DNA of 64,000 nt. Origin: Bugulina stolonifera (lineage: Eukaryota; Bryozoa; Gymnolaemata; Cheilostomatida; Bugulidae). Every line of letters starts with the position of its first letter. The stretch's first letter is position 1. A program made the translations under genes and the position numbers. The notes below the pieces were generated by a model. It was given only the letters and a program-made list of their open reading frames with translations, was not told the origin of the DNA and did no database searches. The stretch lies in assembly GCA_935421135.1 (NCBI GenBank), contig OW285188.1, positions 19,073,233-19,137,232 on the forward strand, written 5' to 3'. Shown here one piece after another: positions 10,601 through 28,400 of the stretch.

Positions 10601-13318
10601 CACAGGCTAGTAATGCACACCAGGATTGCTATAGAAACCTCAACTGGATGCGTTAGTACATTTATAATTTATGGTGATGTCGTTTTGCTGAACTATATAC
10701 TTGTATGTACATGTACATGTGATTACACTGTGTGTCTGCATTACAATTAGTCCAGCCACTAGTGTTACAGTGCTAAGTGCAACATTTAAAAAAACTATTT
10801 TGTTGGTGGGTAGCTTTTTACACTGTAACAAACAGCGAATTTTATTTGTTGTTCAAGCTCTCATGTTGTTGCTCTCGTGTTTTCCTCTTCTAATAAAAAA
10901 GATATATATATATATAGTAGGTAGCATTTACTACAATGTAGTCATGGATATGGATACAAACGTGGCCAATCTATGCAGGAATATGTTGATACGTGTAGAT
11001 TTTAAAAAAGATATAAATTACAAGAAAATATTATTCTAGAAGCCATGCAAGGTAACTGTGGGTGGCGAAGAGTTGTAGAAGATATTGATAAGGTTTCTAT
11101 TAAATATTCTCCGTGTGACCTGAAGCTCCATTCACTCTGTGGGCAGCTGCATTGTGATGGCTCTGCCAGCATTGACCAATCAGCTTATCAACAGCTTAGT
11201 GTGTCCGACTTTAACTTTAGCACTATAGAGGTCTATGGAGCTGTATGCAGACAAGGACTCTTCGATGTCGGTGAGTTAAATGGACCAGCTAAGCATTTAC
11301 TAGTGGCTATAGTATATTAAAATATTTTTGTTATAAATTCCCTGTGTTTGGAGTACCCAGATCCAACATATCAGCTAACTAACATGTTGTTGGTGGCCGA
11401 GTGGTCTAGCGCTAGTCACTCTGGTCTTGCAGCAATGACGCCAGTTATCTGCGAGGATGTGGGTTCGAGTCCCACCAATGACCTGGAGGTTTTCGTCCCG
11501 AAGAAGGTTTTCCCTCTGTGTCATATCGAACTAATAATAATATCCAGCTCTAGGAGCCGTGGTGGCCTCTCGACTAGCTCTGCTATTGGGCAGCCACGTT
11601 AAAGAATTGTGTTTGGCGCCACAGATATTATTATTATTATACCAAAACTATTGACAATGTAACACAACGTAACCAATGCTTTACTAAGTAGACCAACAAG
11701 AAATGTGTTCAAGTAGAGCTTACAAATACATGTGGCACTCGGTACTTGTAACAGGTGCCCCTCTGGTAGATCTGTTATATAGATCATCATCCCATTGCAT
11801 ATTTGCATGGTTCATGACTTCAAATAAGTGTTTTGTCTATTATAAATGTACACTGACTGTGATGTAGAGAATGGTGAAATTGACCCAGGTCAAGTACCAA
11901 ACGGGGCCAAGTGTGGGGATAGTAAAATGTGTGTCAACAAAAAGTGTGTGAGTACAGCATCTGAAGCTATTAGAGCCCAGGCTATTAACAGTGTTAGATC
12001 GGTAGAGGAAGAAGATGACGAGGCTATGGCCAACAAGGTAATAAAGAAAACGAGCGAAACAGAAGAGTTAGAGAGAATCGACAGCATTGTTGTTGTGCTG
12101 GCTATATCTCTTACCATGGCTGTGGTGAGTACATGTATATATGGCTATATCTCTTACCATGGCTGTGGTAAGTACATGTATATATGGCTATATCTCTTAC
12201 CATGGCTGTGGTGAGTACATGTATATATGGCTATATCTCTTACCATGGCTGTGGTGAGTACATGTATATATGGCTATATCTCTTACCATGGCTGTGGTGA
12301 GTACATGTTAGACTTACTTCAAGGTTTATTTGCTGTTCTACTCACAAGTCTCATCAGTAGAGCAATGAAAATGGCATAATACTGTTAGAAGCTGTTGTAT
12401 ATTTGAAAATTTGATTGTGCAGAAATGACACTGATATCACAATCATATAATCAAGGTCTTAAGATTTAGCATGTCGGATATCGAGCATATATTTGTAAAA
12501 TTACTGTCAGCCTGCATAAAATGTTATTGAAGTAAATAATACAATTGTACTTTGGTAAGCAAAGCTAACCTTTCAGGAATATTATCTTGATTCCGCATGT
12601 ACATGTACATGAGATGCTTGTATCATATTATGTATTGTATTATGTATTGTATTATGTATTGTATTATGTATTATATTATGTATTATATTATGTATTGTAT
12701 TATGTATTATATTATGTATTATATTATGTATTGTATTATGTATTATATTATGTATTATATTATGTATTATATTATGTATTATATTATGTAATATATTATG
12801 TAATATATTATGTATTATATTATGTATTATATTATGTATTATATTATGTATTATGTATTATGTATTATGTATTATGTATTATGTATTATGTATTATGTAT
12901 TATACGTACATGCATTGTAGAACTGTGTACTGAGGGGTGTAGACATTTGTTGCTAAACTTTCACTGTAGTTTCAAATACAAATAGAAATGCTGCTTACTG
13001 CTGAGCTGCTGTGGTAGTAATATGTTCTGTCCACTGTGCCAGGCAAATAGGTGTCAAAGAGTCCTCCCCCTCCCTCCCGTTCTTCAAACCCCAGCCAGGG
13101 ATCCGTATTTTCATGGATGTGAAACAATTCTATGACTGTTCAAAAAGCAAATTCCTTACATAAAGAAGATCACAAATAATATAATGTATTGAAATTCTGA
13201 AGATATTAATAAATATTTTTAGATCATAGCTGGGCTGCTAATGTCTTTACTGTGTAAGAATAAGCTAACACTACAGACCAAACAAGATTGTAACACATTA
13301 ATTCATCAGCATTCCTAA
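7653..13318 (+). CDS. A2: ADAM family transmembrane metalloproteinase, intact zinc site
   Basis: Seven exons: 7653-8775, 9167-9322, 9684-9779, 10373-10651, 11040-11270, 11868-12124, 13223-13318. They encode 745 residues with the same phases as A1. Order: signal peptide, prodomain with a Cys-switch-like DMCQC, furin-type RLKR (187-190), reprolysin domain with intact HELGHLLGLEH (345-355) and Met-turn CVM, disintegrin (about 427-551, loop CRPTNNPQCD, no RGD), cysteine-rich region, membrane segment (about 702-725), and a 20-residue tail ending IHQHS. It is probably an active cell-surface sheddase or matrix protease; substrates are unknown. The exon 6 donor is embedded in a five-copy 43-bp tandem repeat (12100-12309). 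Intron 6 also holds a long microsatellite. Exon 7 is inferred from phase, the second half of the membrane span and the same exon in A1 and A3. Confidence 0.9.
8877..8947. repeat. 11-bp tandem repeat
   Basis: About six copies of CATGGCCCTAT just after the A2 exon 1 donor, in intron 1. Confidence 0.9.
10060..10190 (-). mobile_element. SINE 3'-tail fragment
   Basis: In A2 intron 3. It matches the tail half of the SINE at 2956-3212 (about 2970-3085), through TTTTACTTCC, AAGAAAGCAA and TCACCAATGGCAAAGTA. The tRNA-like head is missing, as expected of a 5'-truncated copy. Confidence 0.65.
11392..11641 (+). mobile_element. tRNA-Leu/Ser-like SINE ending in (ATT)n
   Basis: In A2 intron 5. The head has an A-box-like TGGCCGAGTGG and a perfect-looking B box GGTTCGAGTCC, with spacing typical of a long-variable-arm tRNA. 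The T arm GTGGG/CCCAC pairs. An unrelated body of about 150 bp follows and ends in an ATT run. The acceptor stem pairs poorly, so this is a SINE head and not a working tRNA gene. It is a different family from the element at 2956-3212. Confidence 0.7.
12100..12309 (+). repeat. 43-bp tandem repeat spanning the A2 exon 6 donor
   Basis: Five copies start at 12100, 12143, 12186, 12229 and 12272 (the last partial). Each contains the end of exon 6 (ACCATGGCTGTG) followed by a donor (GTGAGTACATG; copy 2 has GTAAGTACATG). Because 43 is not a multiple of three, use of donor 2 or later shifts the frame. Read-through in the exon 6 frame stops at 12212-12214. Only the first donor (after 12124) keeps the membrane span in frame with exon 7. 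Confidence 0.95.
12617..12902. repeat. TATTATGTAT-type microsatellite
   Basis: Nearly 290 bp of alternating ATTATGTATT and ATTGTATTATG units in A2 intron 6, collapsing to a pure 7-bp TATTATG run at the right end. It creates long open frames of Tyr/Val/Leu repeats that are not genes. Confidence 0.95.
13060..13130. mobile_element. SINE fragment sharing a CAAACCCCAGCCAGGGA block
   Basis: In A2 intron 6. The block CAAACCCCAGCCAGGGA followed by TTTTCAT and GTGAAA matches, in inverse orientation, the repeat at 21400-21482. It is too degenerate to define its ends. Confidence 0.4.
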
Positions 13319-14301
13319 ACAGATTGACAGCTCTATAATAGTATGAGTAGAGCAGAGGTATTCATCAGAGAATTACACGGCCACAGCTACTTCTGCTAAT
13401 GATTGTAGTGACAATAATCTTTGATTACTGTTTCTATTTTATCACTTGTAGCCAGTTCATCCAGTTTTTTATGTAGCTTATCAATAATTATCTACATTAT
13501 ACATGTACAAGAATAAAATTAGCACCATGATTAATATACATAATTTTAATGAATGTTTGCTGGTTTCACAGAATGGATGTATAGTGTAGTCACTGTAGTG
13601 TATACACTTATATCTGTGTTGCCTGGGGGAAAGTACAATGTAGCTTTTAGAGAATTGAAAATTAAAGTGATTAAAAATATTTAATATATTATGATAAACA
13701 TAATAAATAAATAAATTGTTGCTTAAATTTTGTGATGTCTCTTTCTACGTGTATTTATTGTTCTTTCAAGTTCAAGATTAAAAACTATGATACAACATAT
13801 CAAAGATGGTTATATGATCATACTGCAGTTGTATTACTGTAATCAAAATAAGTCTGGAGACCAGATGATAGGAATCATTTCTCAACCTTATGAATTCTAC
13901 TGAAATAGTAAATTATTACTAGGGGTATGCTGCCGTATTGTCTCAACTAATCTCCACTAGTCAGCTTCTTACAAACTAGATTGAACTGCTTTTGGGTTAC
14001 AGTGAAAGAGGTTTGGGCTACACTGAACTACATGTACAAACACTGACCTATAATTGCTATTTTTATAGATTTAGTATGGTAACACCACAATTCAAAGACT
14101 CCTTATATAATCATTGATATATTATATATTATTTCACAATAGAGTTTTGCTAAAAAAGCTATAATCACACATATTCTGTATTAATTACATTATTTAAATA
14201 ATTGTCCCTCTGCTCCTTTTTGCTGCAGCTATAATTTAACATAACCAATGGGGATCCTCCCATGCAACTTCTGTCTTGTCAGCCAATGCTGATGATAGTC
14301 A
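13319..14301. other. Convergent A2/A3 3' region
   Basis: About 1 kb between the stop codons of A2 (+) and A3 (-). An AATAAA at 13512-13517 could end the A2 transcript. A TTTATT near 13752 (AATAAA on the minus strand) could end A3, so the two 3' UTRs may approach or overlap. No gene is seen. Confidence 0.45.
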
Positions 14302-18499
<4,198 letters not shown>

Positions 18500-19445
18500 C
18501 TTTAAAAATTTGAATTTTTTAATATAAAATTGTCAGCACAGCAAACAGTTATTCTGCTAGTACAGCTAAGCAAAGATTTACTTATTTTGTGAATTTACAT
18601 TTTTTAACAATGTCCACTTTGTGTAAGACATTATGTTGTGCATTGGGTACATCATTGGAAAAGGACGACGTGAACAGTGATTACAAATCAAGGATAGTGG
18701 CAGCTTGGTATTCTCTTGCTGTATAGCACCATGTCCACAGTAGGACTTGTCTTCTCCTTACTCTCTAAGTGAAAGGAAGTCAGTCTGATAATATTGTCAT
18801 TATAATCGATTCTATTTAGTAGAGCAAGCATTTGGTCTAGAAATTGTGGGAAAATACATTTTATTGCTTAACAAAATAGTGTTATATAATCTCTAGTAGG
18901 TCGAACCTTCTTGATTGATTTTTGCTGCTTTTTAAAAAAATAAACATTTTACACAACTTAGCAAAACACAATATTAATCATGAAAGGCATGTAATCATCA
19001 CAATTTGAGCACAAATATTGTTTTGATTATACCAGAGTCCATTTTCATAAAAATATTTCAGTTGATTCAGCATTTTCTCAGAGATGTGAGAACCAAGTAT
19101 GTATGCTCAGATTATGCATGAGATTTCTTGAAAAGATGTGCACAGTATGTGTCAGTGTTACTCATATAATGAAAGCATGAGTCTGTAGAGATAAAAAGTC
19201 TACCATACTGAAAGGAATGATATGCACAAAAAATTATTCACCATAAATAATATATTCATAAACCTATTATGAAAGAACTGTGTGGAAAAGGGCCATAAGC
19301 AGTAGAATACTATTGCATTCTGTATAATGATTTACTATTATGAGTATAATAAGCCAATGCTCCCATGAAAGTTGAGTAATTGCACATGAAAAAACAAGAA
19401 ATATACCTGCTGCTGTAAACAGTTTTATTACAGTCTCAGCCCGAG
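18500..19445. other. A3-A4 intergenic region
   Basis: Contains the A3 upstream region and the A4 3' end. A TTTATT at 19424-19429 (AATAAA on the minus strand) lies about 17 bp beyond the A4 stop and is a polyadenylation candidate. No gene is seen. Confidence 0.5.
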
Positions 19446-22400
19446 TTAACGTGGACCCGGTTTTGGTGGAGTTGCAGGTTTAAACGGTTTAGATGTCTGG
19501 TCTACAGGTCGAGGTAAGGGCACCGGCTTTGTGGTGGGCTTCGGCTTTGGAGGTACTGAAGGCTTCACATTCTCATAAAGCTTGCCAAGATTTTTAACAT
19601 TTTGATTCGAAGGTTTAGCTGCTGTTGGAGGGGGCGGGGCAGATCGAGACGGCTTTGGTGCTGTCGCTGCTGATTTTATTTGTATGCTATGGCCCGAACG
19701 ATTCGTTGAACTTTGTAATACTGGAGCTGATATGATAGCTGAAACACATGATAAACCAGTTATAAACATATGAATTTTCAGTAACAACAACAAATTATCC
19801 TAACTTAACGCAGATTTGGGAGTTATCTTAGTCTGACAGAAAATAGATAAGACAACTCCATGTACTGTACAAGTAGGTCTATTCACATAGTGTATGGTAA
19901 ACACTGAACACTTATAATACATATAAAATAAAAATGTTGCACTACATTGACACATACATTTGTTGAGTTCACTAGCTGCAGCTGATGATGGGGTAGATCT
20001 AGTAGCAGAGCTTGGTTTAGAGTTGTTCATCTTAGGAGCAGTAGGTGGCTTTATGGGTGCCTTGATCACAGGGGGTTTAGGTCTAGAAGGAGCGCCAGCA
20101 CTGGAAATAGCTGGTGATTCTACTTCTGTCGGAGACGTCAAATCTGATACAGGCAGATCTGTAGAGTTCTTATTGGTTGTTTTGTCTCGACTATAGAGAG
20201 ATTTAATAGCGTGAACACAGTTATTCTAGAAATAACTACCATGGTATGCCAAGACACACATTGATTAAAAAAATCAGAAAACTATTCGAATACGAACTCT
20301 TAGTACAGGTACATACCGGCTGATTTGGTGGAAGAGAGCTTTAAGGTCTTCCTTTCGTTTATATCCAACCAACACTACCACAAGAGCCATGAGTGCAATA
20401 CCAAAGAATGAAGTTAGACCTACAAACATGAATAGAAGTCACACCATTAGAATTAACACAACCAGTTTACTACTCCTCAATAGCTTTAATACAAACAGGA
20501 GTTATCTGCACCTCACAAGAGAACATTACTCCTAATCCAACCAAATTCTCACAGTTTTCACACACAATTCCCACACTTCAGGTATATCAGGGGTCCATTA
20601 TTAGGCTGTGAATAATTGACTAGCTTTTCTTTCAACTAGAAAACTGCCAATGCTAATACTTTTCAATATTTTACATAAAATATGCCTATATGTATACAGG
20701 GAGGCCTACGTGAATACTATATCTATCTAGGCTGTACCACTATAAGCAAGACAGCATAAACAGTATTTTATTAGCACAAAATTTCAGATTACTATTGCTA
20801 TAATAATAGCAAATAAAAATGATTTTGTTGAATAAAAAGATCTATTAATAGAAATGCCATCAAAATCGGAGGCCTAATGTGACATACTAACCATAATCCA
20901 GTTATACTGTAACACTAGACAGATTGTATCAAATGCTTGTATATACAATATACTTTTGATATACACATCCTCAAGTTATACTAACTGAAGCTGTAAAAAC
21001 ATACTGAGTAGTAGAATACAGTCACTATAATATCATCAGCCCAGAATAGAAACAATGTGACTACCAGATCAACAGATAATTTAACCTGACAAGCACATTA
21101 GCAGTCGTGTCACAATCAATAAAAATGATCTGCTTACAATTATACTCACTATGCCTTATATTCCATAGCATGTAGGACTACTGTATACTCTCTCCTCTAA
21201 CACCATATACATTATAGGCTTAGTCACTATAGACTACTAGAATTTAACAGCCTATCAGCCTAGCGCAAGACAAACTTGCACAAATTCTACAGCTATTCTA
21301 GTATCACTTAATATTTGACTATAATATTTTCATATGTGATATTTTTCTTGTTTCTAAACAGCCAGAAACTTAGTTTCACTTTTTTATGTGAAAATAACCG
21401 TCCCTGGCTGGGGTTTGAACCTGAGGCCTCTATGGCAGTAGACACACACATTAACCACTACATGTACATCGGCTGACTCTCACAAATGAACTTCCTTGAC
21501 AAAAAAACATCACATATATGAATATATACTCTAAAAGCATGCATCCATGTAGGGCGCTTATGAGAAAGCTTGGTATGTTTTAGAATGTTGATTTAGATAA
21601 GAGGGCACAACTCCCAAATGCTTAAACATACAATGCAACACTGCTTAGACCTTCAGTTCAACTGACTGTTGACTTACCAGCCATGAGAGAAATATTAGGT
21701 CCATCTATAACTGTGGGGTTGCTGATGATGGACCCTCCCTTACCCCTCTTCTGACAGTCAGGAGGAGCCCAGCCTATATCACAGTGACATTGTTTAAACT
21801 GGTTACATACACCCCTTCCATTACAAGAGCAGGAATCCAGTAGACTGGGAATAGTTGTACACTCAGAATCAACACACATCTTATTATCACCACACTTGGC
21901 TCCATTAGGTACCTGACCAGGATCATACACCTTGAATCCTGGAATATAGATATATAAAATCCTATGAACTGCAGTATATGCTTTATAAACTACGCTACAT
22001 ACTTACATGTATATATGCCTGTATACTGAGGATAACAGCGGTGTGTATGAACCTACCTAACGTATTATTATACTCAAGGTCAGAGCTGATTGTACTGTGG
22101 TTGGCCTTTACTTGACTTATACCCAAAGTTACTGCTTGACTTATGACTTGACCCATTAGTAGCATTGCTACTTGACAAAATAATGACTTAACATGAGCCT
22201 TGTAGTGCTTGATAGATCCAAGCGCTGTGAGAAAACCGTCTACCTTTTTGTGAACCCAAATATTATAGTGCCCAGCAAAGGTACTCTTACTAGACTATTG
22301 ATATTTCAGAAATTTGAGTGGCACAATGTTTTTTTTAACCCTGTAGTATCCAACACTCTGGAATATAAGGATGGAGAGCTCACTGGTGTGAAATTCTAGT

Positions 22401-25400
22401 TACTAATAATTAGTGTAGACTGAAGAGGTCGAGCACACGGAGGTATAGTAATAGTCATTGACATTCATTAGAGAGTTGAATAGATACATAGCAGGTAGCA
22501 GCATATGCTAGTAAAGAGTGCCGTATGCACATCAGTCAGTCTGATTGCTAGTAATAAACTCATAATTGCAATGTGCAGTACATCTTCATGATTTTACATA
22601 CAGGCATATAATTGGTGCAGTCGCTGACTGCTGTCATCTCTATGTATTATGATTTATCAGTATTTGTATTATATTTGATTTACCAGTATTATATTATTTG
22701 GCTATGTAGAGAAGGAAACTAAATTTAAAGACCCCAAATATTTCCAATAACACAATCTTGTAATAGGAAGTAGTAATGAACTTGTCCAGACAATACACAT
22801 CTATGATTAATAGCCAGTTAGATGTTGCATAATCCTGCAGTAAGTATACTAGCAGTGTGTTATATACATGTACATGTATATGCATAGTGAGTACCGAAAC
22901 TGTGGACTCTGGGTAATAAAATATCTTTGATATTTGAAGGGTAACAATTTTTATGATGGGCCTGTTACTGTTAGTAAACTATATAACCATGCAGATACAT
23001 GTTTTATTCATCAGCTACATATTTAACAGTACCATTCAACTGCCGTGGAAACTAAAAAGAGTAACTTTAGGTCTCATATGATTTGAACAAACATAAACCC
23101 TAATATTGTTGGTTTCGGAGCCCAAATGACTATCCCACACTCCACAGCATAGATAACCCATGGATGACATACATAAAGATAACATACATATAAATACACT
23201 GTCATGGTAGTATTGGCTAGACATGTATCAGCTAGCAGCATAAATGACACAATATGTTGGGGATGACCTTATTAATAATTGACTTAGTAAACAAACACTA
23301 ACAACCCATCATATGAACAGCTGTAAGTATAATAGTGTAAATAACTGTAAGTATGTGTAGATTAATGACCACATAGTCAATGTATATCTGACACTGATTA
23401 ATATCTGGTAAGTGATTCATTGAGTTACTGTAGTTTTGAGTCACTACTGGGGTTGGATTTCAAAGTGGATAATTATAATCTAATACTGTCAATAGTCAAA
23501 TTTCATAAACAAATAGGACATTATCATAGCCCTGTACAGCCACTTCATTCAGTAATAGAGCCTGCAACGATAGACTAGAACCCAAATCTCCAAGAAAATC
23601 TGCTTCAGCTTTGGTTGAAGAACCAAGGCTTCTCTACTTTGGTACCAAAATCCAAATCTGGCAGATCTGGCAAATCTGACGACTCATTCCAAGTATGCTG
23701 AATATGTGGCCCTGCAATGCTAGACTAACTTGATAAATATTAGCACTTCATTGTAACAACGAGAAGCATGAGTCATCACGTTACACTACTTACCCACGTC
23801 GTATGACCCGATTGCACACTTGTCACCATCGCGTTCGTGGACGTAGTTGGTCAATGGGAAGTTGTTAATCTTTGCTCGCTCCAATGATTTGTCTTCAAAC
23901 TGACATTGTAGAAGTCCACAATATTGGTCCTCCGGCTTCTTGCAGGATTTATATCTTTCCCTGACATGTGTGGCAGTTGTCTCCTCTTCCTTTGTTTCCC
24001 AGCCACAGTTCCCGTAGTACCTACCTAAACACAATAATGAAACATAGTCACATTCCCGATAGAATCTGTAGGCAACACCGATAACACAACATGAAGTAAT
24101 TATAACACAATATGGAGTAATATAACACAATTTGGAGTAGCGTAATACATCTGAAGAAAAAAAACAAAAAAATAAGAATTACAGAGAAATTCATCTTTCT
24201 CGATTGACTGAAGACCTCAGTTTATGCTAGAGGAAACTCTCATCTATATATAGATTTGTCCCGTTTTGTCATGTGAGATTCGCTAAGTGGGCAATTAATT
24301 ACCTGAAATAATGAAATTAATTGAAATAGGTGAACTGCCACTCAAATGCTCAGTTTTGCAAACTAATCGCAATCTCTTTATTATAAGGTTACCATATATG
24401 GCCTACAAGTGTGAGTATGCCACATACGCCGGCCCCCCACTTACTCCTGTTGTTATAACTGTAGCAGCTATCTTCGGCTTTCCTGGCAGTTGGCACACCC
24501 CAGAGCAAATAACACTGGGAGTCGTGTGTATTACACTGTCCACTGTAGCAATAGCCTGGTCCTCTATGATTACACGCAGTTCCATCAATTTTGTACGTAT
24601 TTACGGGGCACCATTCACTACTCCCATCACACATTTCAGGTAAATCACATTCTCCATCCACAATAGGACGACATGGGTACGAGATTGGACGAATAGTACA
24701 TGTGTCAAGGTCACAGCAGGCGCCTAAAAGATAATAAGAAATCAGTCAGTTAGTTGAATGCTCATTTGCAGGAGGCCATTGTAACATATTCCTCCATCAG
24801 GAAATGGGGTTGTATTACCAATTATAATATAATGTGTTCAAATACAAGCAATGCGAGAGATGATAATATAAGATACGTTACCTGTGGCACAAGTGGCATT
24901 ACTGTATAGTTTGCATGTTGTGGGGTCACAGCAATTACTAAGACAGTCGGCGGGCTGCCCACAGTCACACTCCTCACCTAGTAAAGGCAAAAATACAGAA
25001 CTTAGACTAACATCTCAAGCTAACCTTTTACAATTTTGTAACACATAATGTACAAATGTGCAGCTTTGTGATGCCATCACTGATAATCTGCACCAAAGTC
25101 ACTCGATACATCCAGTCAGCTTGAGTCTTTGAGAGCTCACCAGTGTCAAGTCACTTGTTCAAGTCACCAGTGCCAAGTCACTTGTTCAAGTCACCAGTGT
25201 CAAGTCACTTGTTCAAGTCACCAGGGTCAAATCACTTGTTCAGGTCACCAGTTTCAAGTCACTTGTTCGAGTATCTTATAATAGTTCTCTCAGATCAAGT
25301 CATTAAATTAAACTAAAGATAGGCTTACAAACTAATAGTTATCATCCCCTTAGAATAATTAGAAATTGTGATGCTATTCCTACAGCTCATATGCACGCCC

Positions 25401-28400
25401 CTTTAAAATGACAAAACCCACGGCCACTACCAATTGGATAAATATATCCGTCACTATAACAAATATCTCATGATGAAATAAAATCTGTAGAACAAACTCG
25501 CATTAGGTTTTCTATCATTACACAGCTAAACCAAAAGCCTACTAACATTATATTTTCAACGAACTTACAATTAAGACATCAACTAGCTCAAGTCACTAGT
25601 CTACTAGCTCAAGTCACTAGTCTACTAGCTCAAGTCACTAGTCTACTAGCTCAAGTCACTAGTCTACTAGTTCAAGTCAAAGCCTGAGTCCCATCTTAAC
25701 AGCTGAGTGTGAAATTTAGTCATCACGTGTTAATTCCATAAATTATCCCAATTTTGAATAATGTAAACACACAAACATAAATAATGTTCCAACAACCACA
25801 TGACATCTACATAATATTATGTACATTGTATTTCAAAAAGATTCATGTCATGCCAGAATGAGCACAGTGAAAAGGAAGCAGTAAATTATCCATAATCACT
25901 GTGGGTCATAACAGAGCCATTGATTGGCTCTGGGTCATAACATCTCTTGTAATAATCATGTGATAAAATGTTATTACTGTCGCCATGGCAACCAATACTT
26001 TTTGTAGTTTTAGTGCCAATATTAGCGAGGAAGGCTGCATTAGGCCTGCCTACTAGTACAAGCAAATATAGCAAAATAACTACTACAATGCCATAATTAT
26101 GTAGATCTACAATAGCGATTCTTCCCAGTGATCTGCCAAATTTCTTTATAGTTATTACCAACCAGTATCAAAGTTTATAGAATTAATAAGTTGTTCCACG
26201 GCTTTATGCACCAATAGGATCGCGCGAAATCTGACCCAATAAGCGGCCTAGTTTAAAGTAGTTGAGCGGCAACGAAAAATTATCAATAAAACAATGGAGT
26301 TTTCTCAAGATTGGCGAAAAAATTACCCTGAGATTGGCTAAAAGTACCTGTAATGCTAGCCCATTATTTTCAGAATACATGATGTTTATACCGATAGCAT
26401 CAATAGAAGATGCAAGCATTTAGAAGAGCATAAATATAGGAAAAAGGCCCAAAAAGTTCGAGCCATCCGACTAATCACGTAGTCTGGACTATTTATGCCT
26501 CATGTAAACCAAAGATGGTAAAAGTACGGTCTTTGTGCAGACTGTCAACTACTACTGCCGACCTAAATTTCTATAGCCTAAGCGTCTGGCCACAGGCTGG
26601 GCGCTCGTTAAAGGGCAACAGTTTGCCAATTTTGGTGAGAGAACCACGGCAAATGACTATGCGCATCGTTTGCTGAATAAACTTGGTATATAGAAACTTT
26701 GCCAGTATTACAATCATACAATGTACATATATATTCTGCTCAGTTGCGACAACCCGACCCTTACCAAAATTTAGATCCTCTAGAAACTGAACCATACAAT
26801 GAAATTGATGAATGACTCATGGTATAGCAATGAATCAGTCAATCAACCAGAAAATAACCATATGACTTGTGCTGAGGATGTGAATAAACATGCCCAGAAC
26901 AATTCCTAAATGAATCCTCAAACAATTCTTGGTAAAATAATCATTGAATAACCAAACAACTATTTGTTTATATTTTGTTGGTGACACATCCCTAAGCATC
27001 AAAACCAATCCTGATTTTGTAGAAAAAAAAACAGCTCTCTAACCTGGCTCCGTAAAGAAGTTTCCACAAACGGGAGTGTTCCCAATTTTCTTGAGCTTTT
27101 CTGGAACATTCTTAAGACAATGATCAACGTTTCCTTCTGCAAACCTTTTCTTCAGCAGCTCTTGGTTGCATTTGGACCATTTCACTGACTGTTTATAAAC
27201 TAATGGAAAGATAACATTATCATTACAAATCACAACACATGCAGTTAGTCAATTATTGCATGTTGAGGAGAAATTATCCATAATTAGAATCATACTAATT
27301 GAGACAGGAAGCTAGTTAGCTATCTGTTATAACAGACAATGCTGCCACTGTGATGCAGTGAGTGATAATGACTGGATTACTGAATACAAATCTAACTAAA
27401 CAATAGGGTATGTTTACTCTGAATTTATCCCATCAGTTTCTAAACAGCTTGTCCATTGTAGAAAATGAACTAATATCCTGGTAGTGTTTATAATGTAGGA
27501 TGGATATATATAACTCATCTACATGTATAAGCTAGAGGCTACACAAACCATGGTTACTAGTCAAAAGTAGGTGTATTTATCCATGTATAATTACGTATAA
27601 TAATAATACATGTATGTATAGTATGTCTCAATTAGTGTATAAACTAGTGGTACTGGTTGGATCATGACTTTGTGCCTATGTGGGATGCTAGAGATGCTCC
27701 ATGCATATTAGACACAGTAATCTAATAAACCATACAAGGATTGGCTCATTATCTAGTAGTTAGACTTGCTTTAAAGCAAATAATCTATAATACAATATTA
27801 TATTATAATGAACTCAGTCAAATAGGAATCATCATTAGTCCTCTACTGAGGAGTAAATCCCTGGAGAGCGCACATAGATAACAGCTATTCTACACGGCCA
27901 CAGTATCCCTTTGCCTAGGTATAGAAATACGTGCAGACTATGCTGTTTAACGCAATGTAGAGAACAGACAGACAGCACTTACCACTTGATGAAGGGTGCA
28001 TGATACACTTAGTAAACTCAGGGTCCGTTGGGTCTTCACATTTCTTGCATTCTTCATCTTCATATTGGTTGGTGTGGTATATCCCAAACTGGTGGCCGAT
28101 CTCATGCGACATAGTTGTAGCTGCTCTGATATAGCTCTCAGCATTTGTATCTCGATTGACACCAGCACTGTGTGATTGTGTGCACATAGCATTAGTAGCA
28201 CCTTTCCCAATATAGCCCCCACCAAAATACACAGTTGTAAATAACTGGGCATTGTCATTGTCTACAAACCAGTTGATCTTATAGGCTCGGTATTGAAAGA
28301 ACTCCTTCAACAATTTATTTGAATCGTATCGGATATTTTCATCCGAACTATTCACCCTTATATATGGTATTTTATTTCTATCATTCCACACCTCTACACC

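Noticed and set aside
11392..11480. A functional tRNA-Leu or tRNA-Ser gene
   Set aside because: The A and B boxes are good, but the acceptor stem pairs poorly and the copy continues into a body with an (ATT)n tail, as in a SINE.
12587..12985. 132-codon frame of repeated YYVL units
   Set aside because: A shadow of the TATTATGTAT microsatellite inside A2 intron 6.
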